Positions 18,031 to 25,905 of a stretch of 64,000 bases of DNA are shown piece by piece. A program made the position numbers and the translations under genes. Origin of the DNA: an uncultured Pelagimonas sp. (GTDB lineage: Bacteria; Pseudomonadota; Alphaproteobacteria; Rhodobacterales; Rhodobacteraceae). The notes beneath the pieces are model-generated. The model searched no databases. It was not told the DNA's origin and worked only from the letters and a program-made list of their open reading frames with translations. Within the stretch, counting starts at the first letter, position 1; the number at the start of each line of letters is the position of its first letter. Where the stretch lies: positions 1 to 64,000 of the forward strand of contig CANMPP010000006.1 of NCBI GenBank assembly GCA_947499735.1. The letters run 5' to 3'.

Positions 18031-18747
18031 CTATTCCTCTGAATTGGGGATGGTGAATTTGACCCGGGCGGCTGACCAGATCACCTGACTAAAGGCGATG
18101 GGGGTGCCATCGGGTAATGTGTCGATGGCCCGAACGATCATCACCGGCATGTCTGGATGCTGTCGTAGGGTTTGCGCTTCATGCGCGCGGGCAGGGCGGG
18201 CGTGAACCTGTGTGGAACCGCGTAGGTAGTCTTCGATACCATAGGATTTATATGTGGCACTGACCGAACCCAACGCACGGCGGCGTTCTGGAAATTCAGG
18301 AAAGCGGGTAACATCATGATACAATGTGCCAAAGGAAACGGGCACACCATCGGCTTTTGTTATGCGGCTTGTGGCAGAAACTGGCGCGCCAATTTCGATT
18401 TTCAGACTTTTGGCGACACGGTGGTTGGCCTCTATTCGGTCGGCCGATATTTCTGTGCCCGAAACATCAACGCCTTGCGTGCCGAGGTTCTTGCGCAGTC
18501 GGGTGCGTGCACCAATTGTGTATTCTAGGAGGGTATGGGGTTGTACAAATGTACCCCGGCCCTGTTCGATACTCAGAAACCCTTCTTTCGCCAGTTCCGC
18601 GACCGCACGGCGCACGGAATGCCGTCCCGCCCCATGGATATCGGCCAGTTCCGGTTCAGTGGGCAGTTTTGCCCCGGGTTCCAATAATCCATCCATAATG
18701 TCTTGTTCAATTTCTGCGCGAATGTCGCGCCACCGTTCTTTGGGCAT
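18031..18747 (-). CDS. phnF: GntR/HutC-family transcriptional regulator PhnF
   Basis: 238 residues: an N-terminal GntR winged helix (residues ~1-70: KLPTEPELADIHGAGRHSVR, then RAVAELAKEGFLSIEQGRGT) and a C-terminal UTRA ligand-binding domain that ends in MIVRAIDTLPDGTPIAFSQV. First gene of the minus-strand operon, so autoregulation is expected. Its putative operator lies five bases before its start codon and two more copies control phnC and the plus-strand arm. Induction by a phosphonate-pathway metabolite or phosphate limitation is inferred from the family. Confidence 0.9.
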   Translation of the reverse strand: MPKERWRDIRAEIEQDIMDGLLEPGAKLPTEPELADIHGAGRHSVRRAVAELAKEGFLSIEQGRGTFVQPHTLLEYTIGARTRLRKNLGTQGVDVSGTEISADRIEANHRVAKSLKIEIGAPVSATSRITKADGVPVSFGTLYHDVTRFPEFPERRRALGSVSATYKSYGIEDYLRGSTQVHARPARAHEAQTLRQHPDMPVMIVRAIDTLPDGTPIAFSQVIWSAARVKFTIPNSEE

Positions 18748-18751
18748 CTAT

Positions 18752-18767
18752 ATTCATCCGAATGATT
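18752..18767. promoter_or_regulatory. probable PhnF operator before phnF
   Basis: ATTCATCCGAATGATT, one base different from the site before phnC. It sits immediately upstream of the phnF start codon, positioned for autorepression of the phnFGHIJKLM transcript. Confidence 0.7.
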
Positions 18768-18871
18768 TTCGTATAAGGCTGATCTATGACAATCGCATGT
18801 CAGTCTCAAGCGGATCTGGCATGTCGTATAAACTTCATCAAAGCGTCGCGGAAACGAGACAGAATACCCTG

Positions 18872-18887
18872 AAACATTCGAATGAAT
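18872..18887. promoter_or_regulatory. probable PhnF operator before the plus-strand arm
   Basis: AAACATTCGAATGAAT; its reverse complement matches 13 of 16 bases of the phnC site. It lies 15 bases before the start of the plus-strand PhnD-like gene and upstream of its GGAGGG ribosome site, and about 105 bases from the phnF site. Both arms of the island therefore seem to answer to PhnF. Confidence 0.65.
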
Positions 18888-18902
18888 TTCATGGAGGGTG
18901 TT

Positions 18903-19772
18903 ATGAGCATCAAATCGACTATCTTGGGACTGAGCCTTGCAACAGTGTCCGCAGTTTCAGTTTTCGCCGACACTTGGACGATTGCCGTCACAGACGTAGA
19001 GGGCATGGAGCGCCTGCAATTGGAATGGGGCCCTTTCAAAGAGGCGTTGGAAACGGCGACCGGCGAAGAATTTGAATTCTTTGCAGTGAACTCACGAACT
19101 GCAGCAGCAGAAGCGCTGCGCGGTGAAACGGTTGATTTTGTTGTATCCGGTCCAGCGGAATATGTTGTGATCAACAAACTGACCAATGCGAAACCTTTGA
19201 TTGGTTTGGGTCGCCCTGACTATCATTGTGCGATCATCACGCGTGCAGATAGCGGCATCAACACGATGCAAGATCTGGCAGGCAAGAAGGTTGCGTTTGG
19301 CGACATCGGTTCCACATCCAACATGCTGTGCCCGATGCAAGTCTTGGCAGATCACGGAATTGATCCGGTCAATGACATCGAAAAGATCCATACCAGCCGT
19401 AACATTGCGCATGAAGCGCTGAAGAATGGCGAAGTTGATGCGATTGGATCCAATGCCAACAGCTGGCTGAACGTGCGCAACAAAGAAACCGACCTGCCTT
19501 ATGGTTTCTTCAAAATCATCGGCCGTTCTGGCGATCTGCCAAATGACATGATCATGGTTGGCGCACATGTTCCAACCGAGGCTGCAGAAAAGGTTCAGAC
19601 ATCGATCCTAGAGAACAAAGCAGCAATCATCGCAGGTATTACGGCCCATGAAGAGAACGACAAATATGTCGGTATGGACCTCGTTGCGATTGAAGACAGC
19701 GCTTATGACTATGTTCGCTCGATGTATACCAATGCGGGCTACCCACAATTTGATAACTTTATCGGTGATTGA
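18903..19772 (+). CDS. PhnD-like periplasmic binding protein, second copy
   Basis: 289 residues from ATG 18903, with GGAGGG four bases upstream. MSIKSTILGLSLATVSAVSV, then FADTWTIAV, is a signal peptide. The mature chain has the PhnD/phosphite-type PBP2 layout: LRGETVDFVVSGPAEYVVIN, KKVAFGDIGSTSNMLCPMQV, and an IGS box. It lacks the DSTSGY loop of the first PhnD and is only distantly similar to it, so it probably binds a different ligand (phosphonate ester, phosphite or another oxyanion). First gene of a six-gene plus-strand operon. Confidence 0.8.
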   Translation: MSIKSTILGLSLATVSAVSVFADTWTIAVTDVEGMERLQLEWGPFKEALETATGEEFEFFAVNSRTAAAEALRGETVDFVVSGPAEYVVINKLTNAKPLIGLGRPDYHCAIITRADSGINTMQDLAGKKVAFGDIGSTSNMLCPMQVLADHGIDPVNDIEKIHTSRNIAHEALKNGEVDAIGSNANSWLNVRNKETDLPYGFFKIIGRSGDLPNDMIMVGAHVPTEAAEKVQTSILENKAAIIAGITAHEENDKYVGMDLVAIEDSAYDYVRSMYTNAGYPQFDNFIGD

Positions 19773-19821
19773 TCTTTTGGAAAAGACGGTCGCAACTGTG
19801 CGACCGCTGGAGACCGGGGGG

Positions 19822-20577
19822 ATGTTCCCTCCGGTATCTGCCGTGGATATCGAAGTACAAGATATCACTAAATCCTTTGGTTCTACTGCAGTGTTCAAAG
19901 ATGTTAGCTTTCGTTTGGCGCGTGGTGAAGCTGTTGCTCTTGTTGGTGCCAATGGAACTGGTAAATCGACGTTGTTGCGATGTGTCATGGGCTTACTCCC
20001 TGTGACCGGCGGGCAGGTGATCCTGCTGGGAAAAAATGCGACCGCCGCAAAAAGCAAAGCCTTGCGTGACCTGCGCGCGCGCATTGGTTTGGTATCGCAA
20101 AAACATAATCTGGTGCCTCGATTATCGGTCCTATCCAATGTTTGTCACGGTTTGTTAGGTCGTTCACCTAGCATCCGACATTGGGGGCACCCTGTCGCTC
20201 CAAAAACCTCACGAGAGGCAGCGATGCATGCGTTGGAAAAAGTTGGATTGGCCGATTTCGCAACCCGTCGAGCTGATCGCCTGTCGGGGGGGCAGTCACA
20301 ACGAGTCGCAATTGCTCGGGCTATTGTTGGCAAGCCAGAAATCTTGATTGCTGACGAACCCTGTGCGTCTTTAGACCCATCGGCAGGTGAAGATATTATG
20401 GATCTATTCTTTGAACTTGCGCGGGGTGAAGGCGTAACCGTTGTTTTCACATCGCATAACATTGAGCACGCGTTGCGTTATGGGGATCGGGTCCTTGGGC
20501 TGGCTGGTGGTTCCATGCGGCTGGACGCGACCGCAGCATCGCTCAGCGCCTCTGACTTGCGAGGGCTCTATGACTAG
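19822..20577 (+). CDS. phosphonate-type ABC transporter ATPase, second copy
   Basis: About 251 residues from ATG 19822; a GTG at 19765 overlapping the upstream stop would add 19 residues and cannot be excluded. Walker A is GANGTGKST, Q-loop GLVSQKHNLV, signature LSGGQSQRVAIARAI, Walker B ILIADEPCASLD, H-loop TSHNIEHAL. It is most like PhnC. It overlaps the permease gene by eight bases, and forms one importer with the PhnD-like and PhnE-like proteins on either side. Confidence 0.82.
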   Translation: MFPPVSAVDIEVQDITKSFGSTAVFKDVSFRLARGEAVALVGANGTGKSTLLRCVMGLLPVTGGQVILLGKNATAAKSKALRDLRARIGLVSQKHNLVPRLSVLSNVCHGLLGRSPSIRHWGHPVAPKTSREAAMHALEKVGLADFATRRADRLSGGQSQRVAIARAIVGKPEILIADEPCASLDPSAGEDIMDLFFELARGEGVTVVFTSHNIEHALRYGDRVLGLAGGSMRLDATAASLSASDLRGLYD

Positions 20578-21376
20578 TGTTTCCTTACCGACGCGTTTCG
20601 AACGACCTAACGCCGTGGCCTTTCTAGGGTACGCTCTGGGCCTGACATTGGTTTTTTGGTGCCTTGGTGGTGCTGGGTTTTCGATTGAAAAAATGGTGTC
20701 CGCGCCACCACGTTTTGCTGATTTTGTGGACCGAGCATTCCCGCCAAATACCGATCCCAAGACTTTGGCAAGATTGGGCTGGAAAATGGTTGAAACACTA
20801 CAGATTGCAGTCGCAGGCGCAGTCATTGGTGTGATCTTATCTGTGCCTATCGCCTTGATTGCTGCACGTGGGCTGGTGGCTGGACTTTGGGTCAACCAAA
20901 TCACGCGCAATATCCTTGGCTTCGTCCGGGCTGTGCCAGATATTGCATGGGCTTTGGTCTTTGTTGTCGCCGTTGGTTTAGGCCCGTTTGCCGGTATGTT
21001 GGCCATAGCGGTTGATACGATCGGATTTTGCGGTCGCTTCTTTGCCGATGACATGGAGGCTACAGATAAGGGGCCGGCGGAAAGCTTGACCGCGACGGGT
21101 GCACGCAAACTAGATGTTGTGGCCTGTGCAACCATACCGGCTGCTATGCCCGCCTTTGTTTCAACCTCGCTCTACGCATTGGAAAAAGCGGTTCGCTCCT
21201 CAACCATTCTGGGCCTTGTTGGTGCAGGTGGGATTGGAATCGAATTGAAGGTTGGGTTTGATCTCTTTGATTATCCCACCGCCATGAGCGTCATTTTGAT
21301 GATCGCTGTTGTGGTCATTGCCATTGAACAACTCAGCGGCTGGACCCGCACTAAAATTATTGGAGAGCAGCGATGA
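20570..21376 (+). CDS. phosphonate-type ABC transporter permease, second system
   Basis: 268 residues from ATG 20570, with GAGGG upstream inside the end of the ATPase gene. It has the PhnE-family core (RAVPDIAWALVFVVAVGLGP, an EAA-type loop at GPAESLTATGARKLDVVACA, and ILGLVGAGGIGIELK). Only one permease is encoded, so a homodimer is expected, unlike the PhnE1/E2 pair on the other arm. Overlaps the methyltransferase start by four bases. Confidence 0.85.
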   Translation: MTSVSLPTRFERPNAVAFLGYALGLTLVFWCLGGAGFSIEKMVSAPPRFADFVDRAFPPNTDPKTLARLGWKMVETLQIAVAGAVIGVILSVPIALIAARGLVAGLWVNQITRNILGFVRAVPDIAWALVFVVAVGLGPFAGMLAIAVDTIGFCGRFFADDMEATDKGPAESLTATGARKLDVVACATIPAAMPAFVSTSLYALEKAVRSSTILGLVGAGGIGIELKVGFDLFDYPTAMSVILMIAVVVIAIEQLSGWTRTKIIGEQR

Positions 21377-22017
21377 AAACGGATACAGCTGATCAGCATT
21401 GGGACCAGCAGTGGGCTAATATCGAACAAGGCAGTAAATGGCTGACACCTGAGCAGGATGTCACGCATTGGGCGGCCAGCTCTGCAGATGGGTCACGTGT
21501 TTTGGATCTGGGTGCCGGCGTTGGTCGTCACGCGCTTTGGTTGGCGCAACAAGGCCACAGTGTCACCGCATTGGATGCAGCGGCTGAGGGGCTGGCCGAG
21601 ATAGACAAGACCGGTGGCGTCGAAACCGTGCTTGGTCGTATGAATGAGCTGCCGTTTGAGGATGCGAGCTTTGATCACGTGCTCAGCTGGAATGTGATCT
21701 ATCACGGGGATGAAGACATCCTTTTGCGCACAATCTCGGAAATCCGTCGGGTTTTGAAACCCGGTGGCACCTATCTGGGCACTATGCTGTCCAAGCGGCG
21801 ATTGCCGTATGAGCAAGCGAGATATCGCGGGCGTGAAATTAGCCGCAACGCTTGGGTCTTTGACGCGCCGGGCACAGATAAAATTCATCCGCACTATTTT
21901 TGTTCAGCCGCCGAATTGCTGGCTCTTTTTTCTGGCTTTGAAGTGCTGAACCTGAAAGATCAGGAGCATGAAAAACCGGGCTCTTGGCACTGGCACCTGA
22001 CACTGGAACGACTTTAG
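21373..22017 (+). CDS. class I SAM-dependent methyltransferase in the phn island
   Basis: 214 residues, ATG overlapping the permease stop (ATGA). Motif I is VLDLGAGVGRHALWLAQQG, motif II VTALDAAAEGL, and the later motifs are DHVLSWNVIYHGD and RVLKPGGTYLGTM. This is a Rossmann methyltransferase of the Methyltransf_11/25 type, closest in style to small-molecule methylases. It is not a standard C-P lyase gene. Co-transcription with a phosphonate importer and a second PhnM suggests it methylates a phosphonate-derived metabolite or detoxifies one; the acceptor cannot be read from sequence. Confidence 0.75.
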   Translation: MKTDTADQHWDQQWANIEQGSKWLTPEQDVTHWAASSADGSRVLDLGAGVGRHALWLAQQGHSVTALDAAAEGLAEIDKTGGVETVLGRMNELPFEDASFDHVLSWNVIYHGDEDILLRTISEIRRVLKPGGTYLGTMLSKRRLPYEQARYRGREISRNAWVFDAPGTDKIHPHYFCSAAELLALFSGFEVLNLKDQEHEKPGSWHWHLTLERL

Positions 22018-23229
22018 ATGACATTTACTTTCCAAGGCGCGACGGTCTATCTACCTGATCAGATCGTTGAAACGACTGTGACCATTTCAGACGGTCAGAT
22101 TGTTGGTATTGGCGGCCCCCTTCAGGGCGAGGTGATTGACGCGCACGGCAAAATCCTAGCCCCAGCGTTGATTGATGTGCATGGCGATGCGTTTGAACGC
22201 CAGGTCATGCCGCGCCCTGGCGTTTTCTTTCCCATTGAAACGGCCGTTTTGGAAACGGATCGCCAATTGGCGGCAAACGGTATTGCGACCACCTACCATT
22301 CCATCACGCTCAGTTTTGAACCCGGCCTGCGCAGCGTTGAGCAGGGGCGCAAAATGATGCAGGCGATCCGCGATTTGTCCCCTAGATTGACAGCGGAAAA
22401 CCGTGTGCAGCTGCGTTGGGAAACCTTTGCCACCGAAGCTTTGGACACATTGGATTGGGCCTTTGATGCGCCATTAAAACCATCCCTTGCCTTCAATGAT
22501 CACTTGTCCATGGCGATGCGCGGATATGACGTGCCGATTCAGGAGCGTTTGTTTGAACATAATCCAGAATTCGCTTTGGTGGATTTGGATGACCCGGATT
22601 TACCGGCAAAGCGGTGGGCCAAAACAGTCGCGCGAACAGGTCTGAATATTGATGAATTCATGTCAATGATCCGCAATGTTTGGGATCGTCGGCCTGATAT
22701 TGTCGAGACAATGAAATCCGTGGCCGCCAAAGCAGCGGCCAAAGGTATTCCCATGCTCAGCCATGATGACACGCAGGCCGAAACACGATCATTCTATCGC
22801 GACATTGGTGCCACAACGTCGGAATTTCCAATGACCATGAAACCGGTCAGTGACGCGCGTGCACATGGGGATCTGATCATATTTGGATCGCCCAACGCGG
22901 TGCGCGGGGGCAGCCATATCGGATCCTTGGGTGCAGGTGATATGGTTGAAGCGGGCAATTGCGATGTTCTGGCCTCGGATTACTATTATCCGGCGATGTT
23001 GGCCGCGATCGAGCGTTTGGACCGAGAAAAACGTGCCGATCGCTTGGCGCTTTGGTCGTTGATTTCTACGGGACCCGCCAAGGCCATGGGGCTGGATGAT
23101 CGTGGTACAATTGAAATTGGCAAACGCGCAGATATTGTGCTGGTGGATTGGCCAACAGGGGATATTCCGGCTATTCGAGGAACTTGGGTTGCTGGACGCT
23201 GCGCATATCGTGCAACGTCATTTGGATGA
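22018..23229 (+). CDS. second PhnM-like amidohydrolase
   Basis: 403 residues, starting one base after the methyltransferase stop. It keeps the amidohydrolase frame of PhnM: IDVHGDAFERQVMPRPGVFF at the metal site, MLSHDDTQAE, TTSEFPMTMKPV, FGSPNAVRGGSHIGSLGAGD and LASDYYYPAMLAAI. The usual MDHTPGQ motif is replaced by LAFNDHLSM, and HTDN by HGDA. It is clearly a different subgroup from the PhnM at 12396 and probably acts on a related but distinct ribosyl or phosphonate substrate. Overlaps the MFS gene by four bases. Confidence 0.8.
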   Translation: MTFTFQGATVYLPDQIVETTVTISDGQIVGIGGPLQGEVIDAHGKILAPALIDVHGDAFERQVMPRPGVFFPIETAVLETDRQLAANGIATTYHSITLSFEPGLRSVEQGRKMMQAIRDLSPRLTAENRVQLRWETFATEALDTLDWAFDAPLKPSLAFNDHLSMAMRGYDVPIQERLFEHNPEFALVDLDDPDLPAKRWAKTVARTGLNIDEFMSMIRNVWDRRPDIVETMKSVAAKAAAKGIPMLSHDDTQAETRSFYRDIGATTSEFPMTMKPVSDARAHGDLIIFGSPNAVRGGSHIGSLGAGDMVEAGNCDVLASDYYYPAMLAAIERLDREKRADRLALWSLISTGPAKAMGLDDRGTIEIGKRADIVLVDWPTGDIPAIRGTWVAGRCAYRATSFG

Positions 23230-24431
23230 TATCACGCGACTATTACCCTTGCATCGGCCTCGGCATCACACAAATCATGGGCTACGGCACATTGATGTAT
23301 GCGTATGCTGTTTTGTTGCCAGAAATGGCAAAAGATCTAGATCTGAGCCTGTCAGAAGTCTTCGGAATCCTTTCGCTTGGTTTGTTTTTTGGTGGAATAA
23401 CATCACCCATTGCAGGCAAACTGGTGGATCGGTTTGGCGGGCGCTGGGTAATGGTGTTTGGTGCGCTTATTGCTGGCCTGTCTTTGATAAGCCTAAGTTT
23501 GGTTGAAGGGCGTAAAAGTCTATTTGCCGCAATTTTGATGGCTGAGAGCGCGGGCATGTTTGTTCTTTATAATGTGGCCTTTGCCTCTGTTGCGCGCCTG
23601 GATTTGGACATTCCTGCACAGAAATCTATTTCGATTATCACCCTTTTCGGTGGCGTTGCGTCCACTATTTTCTGGCCGCTGACACTATGGTTGTACAACG
23701 CGCTGGGCTGGCAAATGACTTGGGTTGTGTTGGGCATTGCTTATCTTCTCACTGCTGTGCCGATCCATTTTTTTGTGCTGAGCAGCGAAGAAAAGAATTT
23801 GGATGTTCGATCATCGACAGAAAATGTTGAATGGCCAGAATTACAGAACGATATGCGCAAACGCGGCATGTTCTGGATGGTGGTCAGCTTTATCTTTTGC
23901 GGATACTTGGCGGGCGCCGTGATGACGCTGTGGGTCACGAATGTGCAGGATCTTGGTCACACAGCAGCTATAGCAGCATTGGCGGGTGCTGTGATCGGGC
24001 CCTTCAAAACCGTCGGTAGGTTCTTCGAAATGTTGATCAGTCGCAACATGTATCCGCTCATGACATATGCGCTGGCCTTAGGATTGATGTTGGCAGCATT
24101 TGGTGTGTTGCTGGTTTTTGGATTTACTTTGCTAGGATTGATGGTTGCCGCAGCACTATTTGGCATGGGCGATGGCATAAAGACCATCGCACGGGGTACG
24201 CTGCCGCTCGCGTTGTTTGGGTCAAAGGGCTACGGGGCACGCTTGGGCTGGATATCGGCGGTTCAGATGGGCATAAACGCGTCAGCGCCGTTTATCTTTG
24301 CATGGGTCACACAAACATTCGGCGGCTGGGTCAGCTTTTTCATGATGAGCCTTTGCCTGCTTGTTGCTTTGGTGACATATGGTGTGATTCCAGACCCAAG
24401 GCGGCATGTTCATGACCGTGTTAAAACTTAG
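23226..24431 (+). CDS. MFS transporter at the end of the second phn operon
   Basis: 401 residues from ATG 23226 (ATGA overlap). It has twelve predicted hydrophobic segments and the MFS A-motif-like GKLVDRFGGRWVMVFG between TM2 and TM3, with a cytoplasmic mid-loop around residues 195-220 (SSEEKNLDVRSSTENVEWPE). Resembles the monocarboxylate/oxalate-type branch. As the terminal gene of a phosphonate operon it may export a dephosphonylated product or import an alternative substrate (inference). Confidence 0.75.
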   Translation: MISRDYYPCIGLGITQIMGYGTLMYAYAVLLPEMAKDLDLSLSEVFGILSLGLFFGGITSPIAGKLVDRFGGRWVMVFGALIAGLSLISLSLVEGRKSLFAAILMAESAGMFVLYNVAFASVARLDLDIPAQKSISIITLFGGVASTIFWPLTLWLYNALGWQMTWVVLGIAYLLTAVPIHFFVLSSEEKNLDVRSSTENVEWPELQNDMRKRGMFWMVVSFIFCGYLAGAVMTLWVTNVQDLGHTAAIAALAGAVIGPFKTVGRFFEMLISRNMYPLMTYALALGLMLAAFGVLLVFGFTLLGLMVAAALFGMGDGIKTIARGTLPLALFGSKGYGARLGWISAVQMGINASAPFIFAWVTQTFGGWVSFFMMSLCLLVALVTYGVIPDPRRHVHDRVKT

Positions 24432-24493
24432 GTTGCTGAAAGCCGAACAAAATTGCCTTGTTGGTGTCTGTAGGGTGGGGCATTCAAGCAGGA

Positions 24494-24511
24494 ATACGAG
24501 CAATCTCGTAT
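24494..24511. terminator. stem-loop after the MFS gene in a 318-base gap
   Basis: ATACGAG-CAAT-CTCGTAT, a 7-bp stem with 4-base loop, about 60 bases past the MFS stop. There is no strong T-run, so termination is uncertain. The rest of the gap to 24749 shows no gene. Confidence 0.35.
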
Positions 24512-24749
24512 CGGATAGTTTCGCTTTATGTTTCTTCTTTCTTTGTGGGTCGTGAGCGCTTCTTATTTTGGCTCAATGTGTTTTTGAGACACATACGATC
24601 GGCGAAAATCGCGGCCTTATGAAAATTGTAAAGGAAGTAAGACAAGTTTTGGTTATTGAGTTGTTTGTGTTTAGGTCAGAATGCAGTGTGCCTTTCGCCA
24701 CCATAACAAAGCCCTTGAAGTTAAATTAGAGATATTTGGAAGAGATTTT

Positions 24750-25718
24750 ATGACCAAACAACGGATCACCTGGATGGATTTTGTACGTGGCATCTGCATC
24801 GCACTCGTTGTTTTCGTACATACAGGGTCGGCCTTTCAGATGTACGATTTGCAGGTGCCGCAATACATTGATGCGTTCAATTTGTTCATGGATCCGTTTC
24901 GAATTCCTTTGCTGATGTTTTTGTCCGGGATGTTGCTGCACAAATCTTTCAACAAGAAAGGCGCGGAATACTTCTTGGGGAAATTCAATCTCATTTTCTG
25001 GCCATTTTTGATCTGGAGTCAGGCAGCCTATATTGCTGAGGGCAGAATGACGTTGGAGTATTTCCTGAAAACTCCTTTTTTTGCGCCATCACTTATGTGG
25101 TATCTGTGGTTTCTCTGCGCTTTTTATGTGCTGGCTTACTTTATCAACAAATTTAAGGTGCCACTTTTGCCCGTCATTGCCATCTGTTTGATCGCATCCG
25201 GATTCCTTCCAGGTATTGTGCGTATTGACCGTTTTGCATTCTTGTTTGCGTTTTTCCTTATGGGGCATTTGGTTGCGATGCATCGTGATCAATTTTCTGG
25301 TCGTGCGATGATCGGTCTTGTTGGATTGGCCCTCGCTGTGGCAGGAGGCTGGTACAGCATGACTGTCGCGACCTTTAAATATGATCCGATTTTCACATTA
25401 GTTCCCGTTGGGCTGATCGCGTTTCTTCTGGCGTTTAATTCTTGGTATTCAACATCAAAGATCTCAAGCCCGATTGAATGGGCTGGTCGAAACTCTATGG
25501 TTTTCTATGCCGTACATTTTCCGGTTTTGCTTGGGCTGATAGCGCTATTTGAGGGAACCATTGCTCGGAATCCAGTCGCGAGTTATTTCGCTATTTTTGC
25601 GATTGCGATGGCTGTTTCTATTCTGGTTCAGAAATTGCGCTCAAAAGTGAAAATTGTAGCGGCGTTGTTTGATTTTCGCGTGATCTCCGATCTGCTAAAG
25701 CAACGTCGATCTGCTTAA
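24750..25718 (+). CDS. acyltransferase 3 family membrane protein
   Basis: 322 residues from ATG 24750, with GGAAGAG upstream. Starts with the family hallmark RITWMDFVRGICIALVVFVH, followed by ~10 membrane segments and PFRIPLLMFLSGMLLHKS. Acyltransferase-3 proteins O-acetylate or succinylate surface polysaccharides and other envelope glycans. It is a single-gene unit with no sugar genes near, so its acceptor is unknown. Highly hydrophobic with a short basic C-terminus. Confidence 0.85.
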   Translation: MTKQRITWMDFVRGICIALVVFVHTGSAFQMYDLQVPQYIDAFNLFMDPFRIPLLMFLSGMLLHKSFNKKGAEYFLGKFNLIFWPFLIWSQAAYIAEGRMTLEYFLKTPFFAPSLMWYLWFLCAFYVLAYFINKFKVPLLPVIAICLIASGFLPGIVRIDRFAFLFAFFLMGHLVAMHRDQFSGRAMIGLVGLALAVAGGWYSMTVATFKYDPIFTLVPVGLIAFLLAFNSWYSTSKISSPIEWAGRNSMVFYAVHFPVLLGLIALFEGTIARNPVASYFAIFAIAMAVSILVQKLRSKVKIVAALFDFRVISDLLKQRRSA

Positions 25719-25905
25719 TGTCCATGCCTTAAACGCGGGTATTTTTCTGGCGAGATTGTCTAAAATCGTTAGGCCAAACCTTTGGTCGATAGTGGCTTTT
25801 GCGTCACCTTGAGTGCCTTGAGGGGAACTCGGGTTAACTCTCCCCTATGACGGGCATTTTCTATTACGTAAGGAAAAGAGGGCTTTAACAATGGGAGGAA
25901 CATCT

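Noticed and set aside
21373-22017. Methyltransferase as part of a phosphonate biosynthesis cluster
   Set aside because: No PEP mutase, phosphonopyruvate decarboxylase or other biosynthetic gene is present; the context is uptake and breakdown.
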